Below, piece after piece: positions 49,054 to 59,579 of a stretch of DNA of 64,000 nt. Below the pieces are notes generated by a model. It worked only from the letters and a program-made list of their open reading frames with translations, did not search any database and was not told the origin of the DNA. Position 1 is the stretch's first letter. The number at the start of each line of letters is the position of its first letter. Source of the DNA: Bathynomus jamesi (lineage: Eukaryota > Arthropoda > Malacostraca > Isopoda > Cirolanidae). A program made the translations under genes and the position numbers. The stretch covers positions 152,501 through 216,500 of the forward strand of contig JAJOZX010003305.1 in the NCBI GenBank assembly GCA_023014485.1, given 5' to 3'.

Positions 49054-49641
49054 GTGTCGACCCTCTTGGATAATGAGAACATTATTACCTTCTACGTTAC
49101 TAACTTCCATAGAATACCAGTAATCTCTATGGGTGACGTAGACGTCTCGGTGCTCCTCAAACAGTATAATGAGGTACAAAAGTCGATAGTTGAACTGAAA
49201 CACCAACACGTGATGTCAAATCAGAAAAACGCAATTTCGCTAGAACAATTCCGGTCAGAGTTAGATGCGTTGAAAGAGACGCTCCTCCCAAAGTCCAGTT
49301 ACTCGGAAGTGGTTCAGCAAGTCAGATTTCTAAGAAGCGCGTCGGGCAGCGATGAAAACGAAATCCCCGCCCCCAACTCCCTCCCTGAAGGTGGGGTGGA
49401 AACGCAGTATGCAGGGGAAGCGATCAACCCCACTCCCATTCAGGAAAGGACCCCTGCCCCCGATTTCACAATGAGGAACAGGGACGGTCCAATGCCAAGA
49501 GACGAGGCATCATTGCCCTCTTCCCTACCTCCCACTGCAGAGGAGAGGCGTTCGATTACGCCTCGCTCGGTGCGCAGTTACCCCCTCCTCCCACCAAAGA
49601 AGGAGGGGCACGCGCGGCCGTCAGGTTATAAACACCGCTAA
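49054..49641 (+). CDS. LINE ORF1-like protein
   Basis: A 195-codon open frame. Residues 28-75 are a likely coiled coil (VSVLLKQYNEVQKSIVELKH, then LEQFRSELDALKETLL). Residues 95-195 are rich in P, S, E and R (RRSITPRSVRSYPLL). This coiled-coil-plus-basic-tail pattern is usual for ORF1 proteins that bind LINE RNA. No zinc knuckle is seen. The frame may open upstream: the start shown is not well fixed, and upstream in-frame codons are similar in the truncated copy at 45480. Decay begins after 49641. Confidence 0.6.
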   Translation: MSTLLDNENIITFYVTNFHRIPVISMGDVDVSVLLKQYNEVQKSIVELKHQHVMSNQKNAISLEQFRSELDALKETLLPKSSYSEVVQQVRFLRSASGSDENEIPAPNSLPEGGVETQYAGEAINPTPIQERTPAPDFTMRNRDGPMPRDEASLPSSLPPTAEERRSITPRSVRSYPLLPPKKEGHARPSGYKHR

Positions 49642-50092
49642 CAGACCCTCACCAAGACACAGAGAAGGGGAGGGGCCTCCTATCCCCCAAAGGTTGTGCC
49701 ACCCATCCCCAAGGTAGGCGAACCCTACCTCAGGGAGATCGAGGGAGGAGAACGGGTGGGTCACTGTTAACAGGCGCTCTTCCCGGAGGTTTCCTCAACC
49801 GGTCTCCGTGGCGAGGCCACCGATGGGGAATCTCACCCTCTTTGTGTCGCGAATTCAGCTCTCGAACGAGGCAAGCGATATTCGACACATGATGGAAGAA
49901 GTCATTGATGAACACAGTATATTGTTAGTTAATAAACTAAACACAAAATCTCCGTATTATAACTCATTTAAAGTAATAATTAAAGGTGTAAATTCGCATT
50001 TCAACCCGTAGAATATGAGTCAGTGGCCAGACGGTATTATTGTTAAGGAGTTTATTCACTTTTCCAGGAGATTTGATAGCAGGCAAAAATAA

Positions 50093-50096
50093 TAAC

Positions 50097-50130
<34 letters not shown>
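50093..50130. repeat. (AAT)n microsatellite
   Basis: About 12 units of AAT/ATA between ORF1 and the endonuclease. Confidence 0.95.
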
Positions 50131-50206
50131 GGCGCCCTAACGGTAATGCCTGAAAGTTGTACTATGTATAATAATAATCTTACTAATAATAAATTTTCTA
50201 TCAGTC

Positions 50207-50925
50207 ATGGCGGATAACTTGTTGAAAATAGTCTCATATAATGTAAGGTCAGTGAGGAATTCAACTGTAGATGTTCATAAAATGTGCGCAGTGCAGATTT
50301 GATACTCCTGCAGGAGCACTGGCTACTTAAGCAAGAGCTAAAATTCCTCTCTACCATCCATGATGACTTTATGGACCATGCGTCATCAGCAGTAGACTTG
50401 TCATATGAATTAATGTACGGTAGGCCATTTGGTGGTGTTGCTTTCTTAATAAGAAAAAATTTGTCAAAACATACAAAATTTTTAACAAGCGATAATGTAA
50501 GGTTATTAGGCATTGAATTACAAGTGAACAATGATTGCATATTAATTGTAAACTGCTATTTACCATACAACAACGGCAGTAATCTAGATGAATACATTGA
50601 TTTGATGTACAAAATTAAGTCATTATCAGATAACCCCGAATATTCTCACTGTATAATAATGAGGGACTTTAACGCGCATGTGAACTCGGAATTTTTTGTA
50701 GAATTAGGTAACATGTGCGAGTCGGCCAATTGAAGTATAAGTGATGTAGATGTATTAGGGGTAACCTGTGGTAATTTCACATACGTTAGTGATATGAGTG
50801 GTACCACCAGGTGGATTGATCATTGTCTCACTAGTAATAATCTAAAGGATCGAATTGTTAGAGTTCATATTCTGCATGATTTCCTTCTTTCTGATCATAG
50901 ACCAATTTTACCAATTTATGCGCAA
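50207..50925 (+). pseudogene. LINE apurinic-type endonuclease, frameshifted
   Basis: 50207 starts MADNLLKIVSYNVRSVRNS, matching the first APE motif (SYN-R). A shift near 50281 leads to 50284-50733: ADLILLQEHWLLKQELKFLS (QEHW, catalytic E), GRPFGGVAFLIRKNL, VNCYLPYNNGS, and IIMRDFNAHVNS, where the usual G of GDFNAH is R. A stop at about 50731 precedes TCGNFTYVSDMSGTTRWIDH and the final SDHRPIL motif near 50905. All key motifs are present, so it was once a complete endonuclease. Confidence 0.82.
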
Positions 50926-51044
50926 CACGACTTAACAAGAACTCAATAGGTAAGAATAATCGCATCGATTGGTCCAATGTTAATATGCTACAGAGAATAG
51001 AATACAAAAACAGAACAAGTCACCTCTTTAATAATTTATAAATT

Positions 51045-51834
51045 TTGCACCTTGCCTGTAGTAATCCTTGCTCAAATGATTCTCACTGTAAACTCATAGA
51101 TAGGTATTATAGTAAGATAATATCCCTGTTAAGAGAAGCAGGAAGCCCCCTGATTAAATCTTACAACTATCATACTAAGATTATTCCTGGATGGAATGAT
51201 TTTATTGCTCCCCTAAAGAGGGAATCGAAAGACGCCTATGATTTGTGGTGCTTTCATAGTAGACCCAGCTTAGGAGCAGTATACATGAATATGTGTAGAA
51301 GTAGGGGTCAGTATAAGGCGGCCATAAGGCGCTGTAAACAGGAAGAAGAGTCTATTCGAGCATCAAAAGCCTGTGAAGCTCGCATAAATAACGATAATAA
51401 CAAATTTTGGAAATTTGTTAAGAATCAAACGGGTGTCAAAAATGTCCTCCCTCTGACAATCGATGGGGTATCGGGGGAGGATGAAATTGCAAAGCTGTGG
51501 AAAAACCACTATTCTAACATTCTTAACGGTGTGAGTAGGGATAATCTTAAGATAGATTGTAGCGAAACGACTGTGGGAAGGACAAGGGAAAATACTCTGA
51601 TATAATTTTCGTAAGTAAAGATGTTAATTAAAGAGTTAAAGACTGGTTCTGCGTCAGGGGTAGATGACTTATCGAATGAGCACTTAAAATATACCAATGA
51701 CGTAGTATGTCTGCATATATCATTGCTCCTATCAGCCATGCTTGCTCATAGCTATATCCCTGCAGAGTTCATGTGGGTATATATCTTGCCCCTGGTCAAA
51801 AATAAGTACGGGACATTCGGTCCAGCAATAATTA
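51045..51834 (+). pseudogene. LINE reverse transcriptase, N-terminal part
   Basis: 51045-51605 encodes the connector (YHTKIIPGWNDFIAPLKRES, FWKFVKNQTGVKNVLPLTID). 51621-51834 encodes the RT fingers (LIKELKTGSASGVDDLSNEH, then EFMWVYILPLVKNKYG). It breaks at the TTA target of the CMC-like element. A one-base shift separates the two segments. Confidence 0.82.
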
Positions 51835-54395
51835 CACTGGTATGCATATGAAATTTTGTTGTCTGCTCTGAGGGTTTTTTTCAACTCATATTATATAATT
51901 CGACCATGCTGAATTCGAAAATGACATTGGTTTTCCTCAATCAGGTCAGGTTTTTTCTCTATTGGCCATTTATTATAAGTCCAATTTTATCCCCAAATTT
52001 ATTGATTTGGGGAACACGCGTGAAAAATGAAAACATTGTGTGAATAAATACTTTTATTCATACAATGAATATGGAAAAAAGTTTATTGAGGAAGGAATGA
52101 AGTTTTTTTGGCTTTCCGTCTGTGTTTTTCTTCGGGCACGTCTCGCTTCAAACACCAGCAATAGTCCGCCAGCATATTGATATCCCAGTTTCCCTGGTAC
52201 CTCTCTTCCATTATTTTGATATCTTGGTGAAATCGTTCACCCTGTTCCTCACTATAATCCCCGCAATTTTCAGGAAAATAGTCCAAATGGGACCACAAAA
52301 AGTGCATTTTTATGGACATGCGCGACCCATGAGCTTTGAAAGCTTCCATCAAGTTTTCGACAACGGACTCGTATTCTGGACTTCTACGCTTGCCAAGAAA
52401 ATCAGTGACAACTGATTTGAATGCCTGCCAGGCATTCTTCTCAGTTGGAGTCATTGCGTTTTCGAACTGAGTATCCTTGATCAAAGTTCGAATTTGAGGA
52501 CCATGAAAAACCCCAGCATTTAGTTTAGCATCAGATATATGAGGAAATTTACTCTCGAGATATCGGAATTCTGAACCCTCCTTATTCATTGATTTGATGA
52601 AATTTTTCATCAAGCCCAGCTTAATATGAAGTGGTGGGAGCAAAATTTTTGTTGGTGGTACAAGGGGCACTGAAACGACATTATGCGACCCAGGTTCAAA
52701 ATTCTCTCTGGATGCCCATTCACGCTGTGCATAGTGCTTCTCATCCGCTCGGCTATCCCATTTGCAGAGGAAACATGGGTATTTCGTGTATCCCCCTTGC
52801 ATTCCCAATACAAATGCCACAATCTGAAAAAAAATGAAAATATTTAAAGAATTTAGAGAATTTGTTCTATCAGATAAAAAAATCTATGCATTGGACTGTA
52901 TCACTTCTGTGGGGAAGTTGTGTTCTTATACGCTCTCAAATAACCTTTGGAAAAACAACATAGTCAATAGCAATAGTTTACTTATGATATTAGTATTACC
53001 TTCAAATCTCCACAGATCCTCCAGTTATGTTGGTCGTATACGAGAGCATTCAGTAAAATTTTCATGTTATCGTAGCTCTCAGTAAGTTGTACGGAATGTG
53101 CTACAGGGACTGATGCAACCCTATTCACAATGTTGAGAAGTACTGCTTTCAAACTTCGTTTAGACGAGTCTATAAATAGCCTCCATTCTGATGCGTTATA
53201 TGGCAGGCCCAAGGATTCGATTAGCCCCTCAACATTGCAGCAGTACACTAAGGAAGAGGTATTTTCGTGCACTGTAAAAAACTTGCGGAATTCTTCCTCT
53301 CGTTTCCTATACCAGGAGAATGTTGTTCCCGGAGCCAGCAAGTTGTCCTCTCGAAGTCGTGAGCCCAAGATCTCGGCAGCTAATTTGGAAAGTCCTAAAT
53401 CCCTGGTAAGATCATTAAGTTTGGCCTGGTTGAGAGGCCTCGGCTCATTTGAAGCGGTATTTTGAGGTATATACGACTGGGACTGGTCATTGGCATTGGT
53501 CATTGATTCATCATCAGAATCATCGAAGTCCAGGGTTTGAGGTGGGTCGGGTATTGGAATTCCAGGACCATGGGGTACAGGTCTCATAGCAGAAGGAATG
53601 TCAGGGTATACAATATGAATGAAAAAGAAAGAAAATATACAATCATTGTATATGTAAATGTAACTTGTATAACAATATGTATGTGTAAATGTATTTTCTA
53701 TAACAATATGTATATGTAAATGTATGATTACCATTATGGTGAATATTATGCTATATATGGTGAATATTACATTATGGTGAATATTATGTCAAGTTTCATA
53801 CGAGGATTTCAAATATTTAAGAAAAAAATTTATAAGCCCACCTTGGAGGTTTGTCATGCAGAAATAGCAATCTGTCACGTGATCCTTTCCTTCTCTCCAA
53901 ATCATGGGAATTCCAAAAGGCAAAGATTTCGCTCTGCCTTTGCTCCATCTTCTCAAATTTTCAATGCACGTCTTGCAGCACATATGAGGGGCGAAATTTT
54001 TGTCCTGGTCCCCTAGCTTAATTCCAAAGTATGCTCTATACATTGTCTTCACAAATTTAGTGATTTGGGACTGGTTATTTGGCATGGTAACCGTCCCACA
54101 TATGTAGCAGAATCTATTGGGATCATTTTTACACGCTCTATTCATTATGAAATATTTTATCTATATGCCTGAAAAGTAAAAAAAAGATATTATACAAGTG
54201 AAACAAGTGATGATAGATGTTACTGTTCCAATTCCGCTTTGACAAAATCACGAAAAATTCTATTTTACTTATGAGGCCATAGCCGGATAACCTGAGCTGA
54301 TTGAGAAAAACGGATTGCAGATTCGAAATCAGCAAGAAAAACTCTATAAGAATCACTTACAAAACTCTTGACAGCAAAATTGATGCATACCAGTG
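51835..54395 (-). mobile_element. CMC/CACTA-like DNA transposon, 2561 bp, TTA TSD
   Basis: TTA is duplicated (51832-51834, 54396-54398). TIRs CACTGGTATGCATATGAAAT and (complement) CACTGGTATGCATCAATTTT extend about 28 bp. The CAC start and 3-bp TSD resemble EnSpm/CACTA elements. A three-exon gene fills the interior on the minus strand. Confidence 0.88.
52083..54145 (-). CDS. Three-exon transposon protein, zinc finger plus GYTKYPCFLC domain
   Basis: Exon 1 (54145-53842) encodes MNRACKNDPNRFCYICG, APHMCCKTCIENLRRW and CYFC, a cysteine-rich finger, and ends CAAG|GTGGGC. Exon 2 (about 53616-53000) encodes a proline-rich start (MRPVPHGPGIPIPDPP), LGLSKLAAEILGSRLRE and FFTVHENTSSLVYCCNVEGL, ending GAAG|GTAATA. 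Exon 3 (52823-52083) follows TTTTTTTTCAG and encodes FVLGMQGGYTKYPCFLCKWD, LLPPLHIKLGLMKNF, HFLWSHLDYFPENCGDYSEE and QGERFHQDI. The exon 2/3 joint keeps frame. The exon 2 acceptor lacks AG, so splicing there may be lost. The C-terminal part recurs widely in arthropod genomes as unnamed proteins (from memory). Residues C, H, D and E in PCFLC, GERFHQD may be catalytic or metal-binding. A CMC-type transposase is inferred from the termini. Confidence 0.72.
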
Positions 54396-55557
54396 TTACA
54401 GGCCTATTGCTGTCGCTTCCTGCTTCTCGAAACTACTAGAAAAACTCTTGTTACGCCGATTAAATGATTTCCTATGAACATCTCCTAATCACTTTGGCTT
54501 TAAAAGCTCCCAGTCAACTGACCTGTGTATCTATGTACTTAAAGAAACAATATCTAAATACTGTACATTGACAGTAATTCAACTATTTATAGCTGTTTCC
54601 TAGATATAAGTAAGGCATATGATAGGGTGAACCACAATATGTTATTTGAAAAACTAGAAGACAGGAAGGTTCCCATGTACATATTAAACGTATTGAAATT
54701 TTGGTATTCCCACCAATCTTTCACCGTTAGGTTGGGCAATCCGAGTGTTTTGGTTCCTCTTGCGGGATGAGACAAGGCTCCTTGCTCTCCCCTATGCTGT
54801 TTAATGTGTATATTGACGGAGTAATTGCTTCACTTAATGAGGCAACAGTGGGATGTTGTATAGATAACACAAGGATAAATAACTTAGTTTATGCTGATGA
54901 TATGGTGTTAATAATCCCTCTGTTAAAGGTCTGGATCGGCTACTAAAAGTATGCGAAGTGTATTCGCAGAAACATATTCTTTTTAATGTTACAAAAACTA
55001 AGGTTATGCAATTTCATCCTAAAAGCTGTAATCAGCCAGCTGATATAAGGTTTAAAATGAATGGTGAAGTAATTGGAGAAGTACAAGAGTTTATGTATTT
55101 GGGTCAAACTATTACCAGCTCCTTGAGTGATGACTCGGATATAAGAAAACAATCTCGAAGCCTGTGTGCTAAGGCGAATATGACCATAAGGAACTTTCGA
55201 TTCTGTACAAGTGAAGCTAAAGGCACTCGCTTTCGTACTTTCTGCAGTAATATATACGGACAGCAACTGTGGGTCAATTGTAAAAAAGGTTCTGGCAGAA
55301 CCCTAAATTTGCTGTACAACAGGTCTTTTAGACTCTTACATAAACTACCCTCGAGATGCTCAGCTTCGCAAATGTTTGCTACCCGCAATGTCCAAAGCTT
55401 CCCGGAGGTAACAAGACGTGCTCAATACAGTCTAATGCAAAGAATTAAAAAATCAACCAACTTGATTATCCAAGCTATCCATGAGTCCTGCCATTTATCC
55501 TCTAATCTAAGCTATGGAATTCTTGGTACGAAAACGTCTGTCTGTAGCTCCACTTAA
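54396..55557 (+). pseudogene. LINE reverse transcriptase, C-terminal part
   Basis: Continues from 51834: YRPIAVASCFSKLLEKLLL, then FLDISKAYDRVNHNMLFEKL (first catalytic D), a shift, GMRQGSLLSPMLFNVYIDGV, VYADDMVLI (YADD box) and, in the open frame 54958-55557, KTKVMQFHPKS, EFMYLGQTITSSLSDDSDIR and a thumb ending GTKTSVCSST. Several frameshifts but no missing domain. The YADD and FMYLG motifs fit CR1-group LINEs. Confidence 0.83.
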
Positions 55558-55611
55558 CTTCGACATTATGGTATTATTTCTAATCAATTCTATATATTTC
55601 TATTCTTAGTA

Positions 55612-56316
55612 CAGCGTTTCTTAACCTTTTTCGACATCAGCACCCCCTGTAGTTAGGTCTAGGCAATCCAGCACCCCCTTCACCTGGTTAGTAGCAAAAA
55701 GTTAGCAAAAGTTAGTAGCAAAAAGCACCACGCAAATACAAAACAAATAAGAATATGAGTACAATTTATAATTGACCAATAATATTTTGAATAAAAAGAT
55801 ATCGAGTTAAAGGAAAGTGAACATACATTTAAAAGCAGCACATTTAGAGTAAAAAATAAACGAGGAAAATTTTAAAACGATATTAAGACAAGACACACAA
55901 AGAATTATATTTACAAATTCAAACCTAAATACTTTCTTGAATATAACAATATAATAAAATACTTGTTCTTGAATATAACAATAGATCAAGCGGCCAAAAG
56001 AAATGTTAAGAATAACAATCAAGGAGAATTACTTACCCCCTAATCTTGAGGTCAAAATCATGCAAAAAAAGTAAATTTCTTGTGACACAGAGTCAACGTC
56101 TTCCTTCTTAATATTAATGGTGATAATGTAAACGTGCAATAAATCTTTCGTAATTAAATATATATTCAAATTCTCATACAATAATATCTGTTAATAAAAT
56201 AGAAAAGATTAGGAGTTTGTGAAGGAGTTTGGTTAACGGACCTAACGTATCCATAGTGCACATGACAGAAGCCCTTTTCCAGCACCCCCGAAAATCGATT
56301 TCAGGACCCCATGGGG
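55612..56316. mobile_element. hAT-type non-autonomous element, right end lost
   Basis: The left end CAGCGTTTCTTAACCTTTTT and the sequence before 56317 (CAGCACCCCCGAAAATCGAT, GGACCCCATGGGGTTA) form the inverted ends CAGCACCCCC/GGGGTTAAGAAAC-like of a common hAT MITE type. The final AGAAACGCTG is replaced by a Helitron. The interior is AT-rich, with no gene. Confidence 0.55.
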
Positions 56317-56730
56317 TTAGACAGGCTAAACTACAAAAAAAGAACGCAGCCGTGAAAATTTTGAGCTTCACATTGTGTCAACATTTCTGAATCTGGTATC
56401 TCCCAAAACCTCCTCACCCCCATTCATGCAACTTGGGGGCTAACCCCCTCCCCCATTACCCTCACCACTCCCCATTACCCCACCCATCCCCCATTACCCC
56501 CACCCCCACCCTTCCCCCATTGCTAAACTACAGAAAAGAACACAGTCATGAAAATCTTGAGCTTCACACAGCCGCCCGTAATACAATTTCTGAATTTTTT
56601 TCTCACAATTTTTTCTCACAATTTCTGAAAGTGTGACGGACGGACGGACAGACGGACGGACGGACGGACAGACGGACGGACGGAAGACGGACGGACGGAC
56701 AGACGGACAGCTCTCTTATTATAATATAGA
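56317..56730 (-). mobile_element. Helitron-like non-autonomous copy with expanded GGAC repeats
   Basis: Same family as 56777-57217. On the minus strand it starts TCTATATTATAATAAGAGAG at 56730 next to A, and carries an enlarged CCGTCCGTCTGTCC array. The 3' hairpin and CTAG are lost at the joint with the hAT element. Confidence 0.78.
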
Positions 56731-56776
56731 TTATTTATTTATCTTCCCTTTACATTCACGAATCTTATTATTATTA

Positions 56777-57217
56777 CTAGTACAGTTCCCGTCGCTTCGC
56801 TGACGGTTAGAAGGCTAAACTACAGAAAAGAACGCAGCCGTGAAAATTTTGAGCTTCACATTGTGTCAACATTTCTGAATCTGGTATCTCCCAAAACCTC
56901 CTCACCCCCATTCATGCAACTTGGAGGATAACCCCCCCCCCATTACCCCCACCCCTCCCCATTACCCCACCCATCCCCCATTACCCCCACCCCCACCCTT
57001 CCCCCATTACTGCCCGGGATAAATTTCACAAACAGACAAACAGACAGGCTAAACTACAGAAAAGAACACCGTCATGAAAATCTTGAGCTTCACATTGCCG
57101 CCCGTAATACAATTTCTGAATTTTTTTCTCACAATTTTTTCTCACAATTTCTGAAAGTGTGACGGACGGACGGACGGACGGACGGACAGACGAACAGCTC
57201 TCTTATTATAATATAGA
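56777..57217 (-). mobile_element. Complete 441-bp non-autonomous Helitron
   Basis: On the minus strand it begins TCTATATTATAATAAGAGAG at 57217 after A. It ends with hairpin CCGTC-AGCGAAGC-GACGG, GAACTGTA and CTAG (56777-56780), followed by T. 5'-TC, a 3' hairpin about 8-12 nt before CTRR, and insertion between A and T are the defining Helitron features. The interior has (GGAC)n, a pyrimidine/purine-biased ACCCCCACCC block and no ORF. Confidence 0.88.
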
Positions 57218-57340
57218 TTATTATTATTATTATTATTAGACACTTACATAAGATACGCACAGGAGTGACTTTCGTACATAATACATGCTTCACGCGCATA
57301 AAACGTACAATGTTACAGGACGCAAACATAATATGTATAG

Positions 57341-57541
57341 TCCAGTGGTGGGCAAAAAGTAATCGATTACAAATAAAAATTACTGATGTCTGAAAAGGAA
57401 CTAAAAGTATAAAGTATAAATTACTTCTCTGGATTAATTATATTATAATTAATCCAGAGAAGTAATTTCTACTTTATACTTTGTTACTTTTCAGACATCA
57501 GTAATATTTTTTTGTAATCGATTACTTTTTGCCCACCACTG
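57341..57541. mobile_element. Palindromic hAT-type MITE
   Basis: Almost the whole 201 bp is one inverted repeat: CAGTGGTGGGCAAAAAGTAA ... TCTGGATTAATTA | TAATTAATCCAGA ... TTACTTTTTGCCCACCACTG. Flanks ATGTATAG (57333-57340) and ATGTATAC (57542-57549) agree at 7 of 8 positions. Confidence 0.85.
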
Positions 57542-57549
57542 ATGTATAC

Positions 57550-58350
57550 ACATAAACTCCTCGCGCTCACACTTTATATATATGTTATACATGGCGATTC
57601 GCCTGGGGTCCTGGGAACAGAAACAATCAACACTCGTGACCTTTCACGTGCGAGAACCTCAGGCGTCTCATGCCCTTTCACGTACTGCCCAACTTTGCCC
57701 TTTTAACAACTGCTCAAGGGCTCACGCGACCTTTCGCGTACTTTCGTCCGACCGTGAGAAACTGGATTACTCATGCGTCTCACGCGACTATCACGAGCTT
57801 CTGACGCATGAAAACAATGAAACTCTACCGTATATAAGGAGGAATCCGAAGCTTGGAAAAACAGATTCAGAACGGACTAGGTTGAAGCCTTAGAAGGGAT
57901 CTCCGGGCTGAAGAAGGGGAATTCAGCTCGTTAGGAAATTGGGTTTACGGTTGTATATACGGAAATTCGGGCTTGGAGCTTGACTGCAGGTTAGGCAGTA
58001 GGCTCAAGCAATATTTAATATATATTTGATTATCTTAGAATTAGAATTAAACTATTACTATACTCAGTAACATAAAAGAAATTTTCATATTATTAACTTT
58101 TTGTGAAGATAAAATTTTGACTCTATATAATTGATTGAAAATTAACTTGCTTAAATTAAAGAAAAGAATAACTACCGACGTTTTTCTTTGGCAACCGAAG
58201 AATAAATTTACCGAACTCTCAAACGAAAAGAGATTTCGGCGTGCTCTATGGCAACGGTTGGACAAAACATCGAGACGGTCTTTCCGATCCAGGAGTACTA
58301 TATCATACCCTCTTGGAGAATTCAATTCACTAAACTCCAGGGGTGTATGA
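57550..58350. other. Unassigned, possible LTR-like promoter region
   Basis: A GC-richer block (57600-57800) with repeated CCTTTCACGTACT and CTCACGCGAC words is followed by GTATATAAGG at 57830-57839, a TATA-box-like motif, and then AT-rich DNA. This could be an LTR or promoter, but no second copy or coding sequence supports it. The 103-codon ORF at 57582 has no known domain. Confidence 0.3.
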
Positions 58351-58354
58351 TATA

Positions 58355-59573
58355 CAGGGTGTACATAAAGTCAGAATCTATTTTTGTGAAGCACTTGGAA
58401 ATTATATGGAATTCAATCATAAAATGATAAAGTGGTAACATTTATTAAATAATTAAGAGTAGGATTCGACGTGACGCCCATCAGTATCCCTGCACAGCTC
58501 AAATCGTTCCGCAGCATTTCTAAACACATTCTGGAGCATTTGCGGGGTTATGTTATCTGCAGCAGTTCGTATACGTGTACGTAAGTTTTCAAGATTCGTA
58601 ATCTTCGTCTGATAGACGTGCGATTTGATAAAGCCCCATGCAAAGAAATCTAAAGGGGTTAAATCTGGTGATCTCGCTGGCCAAGGTCTGTTGCTTCCGC
58701 GTCTGATCCAGCGATTTGGAAAACGTCCATTTAGATAATCCTGAACAATTTTGGCAAAGTGACAAGGAGCACCATCATGTTGATAGACGACGGTACTAAC
58801 AATCCTATCCCCAATCAGCTGAGGTTCAAGGAATTGCTGCAACATGTCCAGATAAATAAGCCCCGTAACTGTAGCTTCAGCAAAGAAAAAAGGACCATAA
58901 ACCTTAGATTTTGTTAAACCCATCCAGACATTAACTTTAGGTGAGTCTCTTTCCCAATTTTGGACGAAATCATTCGGTCTTTCATCTGCCCAAATTCGAC
59001 AGTTATGGCGATTTACTTTTCCACACGTATGGAAAGTGGCTTCATCACTAAAGAGAATGTTGTCCATTAAATTATCAGTCCAGATTTGTTCTACGAGATC
59101 AGCACACACAGCACTTCGTCGAGGGAAATCTTCCTCATGTAAATCATGTAAAACCTGCAAATGATAGCTTTTCTTCTGCAAATTAACTTTCAGAATTTTG
59201 TGCACAGATGACGTCGGGAGGCCGAGTCTGTGTGATGCAGCACGAACGGACGTACGTGGCTCCTCAGTGATAATTCCGCGTACTGCATTCACGGTAAGAT
59301 CTGACATACACGGTCGTCCTGATCTTGCTTCATCATTTACAGATCCCGTTCGTTTAAATTTGTTCACCAATTTTCGTATTGTCTTGTCTATTGGCCCCGG
59401 CTTATGAAATCTCCTTCTAAACTTCTCTCTGATGTCATTGTATTTCTTTCCCTCGATTCGCCAAATTACTATTGCCACACGCTCTTCTGTATTCATTCTA
59501 AGTGCTTCTGAAAAGAAAAATAGAAAAAAATAATTATTTCACAAAAATAGATCCTGACTTTATGTACACCCTG
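58355..59573 (-). mobile_element. Mariner-like transposon, apparently intact, 1219 bp
   Basis: TA duplications (58353-58354, 59574-59575) flank TIRs CAGGGTGTACATAAAGTCAG of about 36 bp with one mismatch (AGAATC/AGGATC). The single ORF (58453-59496) is uninterrupted. It is the only autonomous-looking element in the window. Confidence 0.93.
58453..59496 (-). CDS. Tc1/mariner (DD36D) transposase, intact 347 aa
   Basis: This enzyme of the IS630-Tc1-mariner superfamily cuts and rejoins its own TIRs at TA sites. Residues 1-60 are an HTH domain of the DUF4817 type (ERVAIVIWRIEGKKYNDIRE). A second HTH lies near 75-105 after ARSGRP (VRAASHRLGLPTSSVHKILK). The catalytic core has LFSDEATFHTCGK (D at about 152), VVYQHDGAPCHFAK (D about 242) and [15 protein letters not shown] (D about 279). 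The last two are separated by 36 residues by my count. It ends CRDTDGRHVESYS. The length is normal and there is no stop or shift. The ATG at 59496 is the first in frame and lies 77 bp inside the TIR edge. Related dead copies: 5738, 15192, 37986, 45726. Confidence 0.92.
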   Translation of the reverse strand: MNTEERVAIVIWRIEGKKYNDIREKFRRRFHKPGPIDKTIRKLVNKFKRTGSVNDEARSGRPCMSDLTVNAVRGIITEEPRTSVRAASHRLGLPTSSVHKILKVNLQKKSYHLQVLHDLHEEDFPRRSAVCADLVEQIWTDNLMDNILFSDEATFHTCGKVNRHNCRIWADERPNDFVQNWERDSPKVNVWMGLTKSKVYGPFFFAEATVTGLIYLDMLQQFLEPQLIGDRIVSTVVYQHDGAPCHFAKIVQDYLNGRFPNRWIRRGSNRPWPARSPDLTPLDFFAWGFIKSHVYQTKITNLENLRTRIRTAADNITPQMLQNVFRNAAERFELCRDTDGRHVESYS

Positions 59574-59579
59574 TATATA

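Larger units (their letters stand above)
48748..55600 (+). mobile_element. CR1-group LINE, near full length, split by a CMC-like transposon
   Basis: The order is a GC-richer 5' region (48748-49050), an ORF1-like protein, an AP endonuclease, and the RT to 51834. A 2561-bp transposon intervenes (51835-54395). The RT resumes at 54399 through to its stop at 55557. Sequence at 24365-24425 shows the unbroken form. The 5' part also occurs alone at 45212-45612. The 3' end after 55557 is not clearly delimited. Confidence 0.85.

Noticed and set aside
57582..57893. 103-codon ORF after the palindromic MITE
   Set aside because: No domain recognised; composition reflects repeated CTTTCACGTAC words and a promoter-like region, so coding is not supported.
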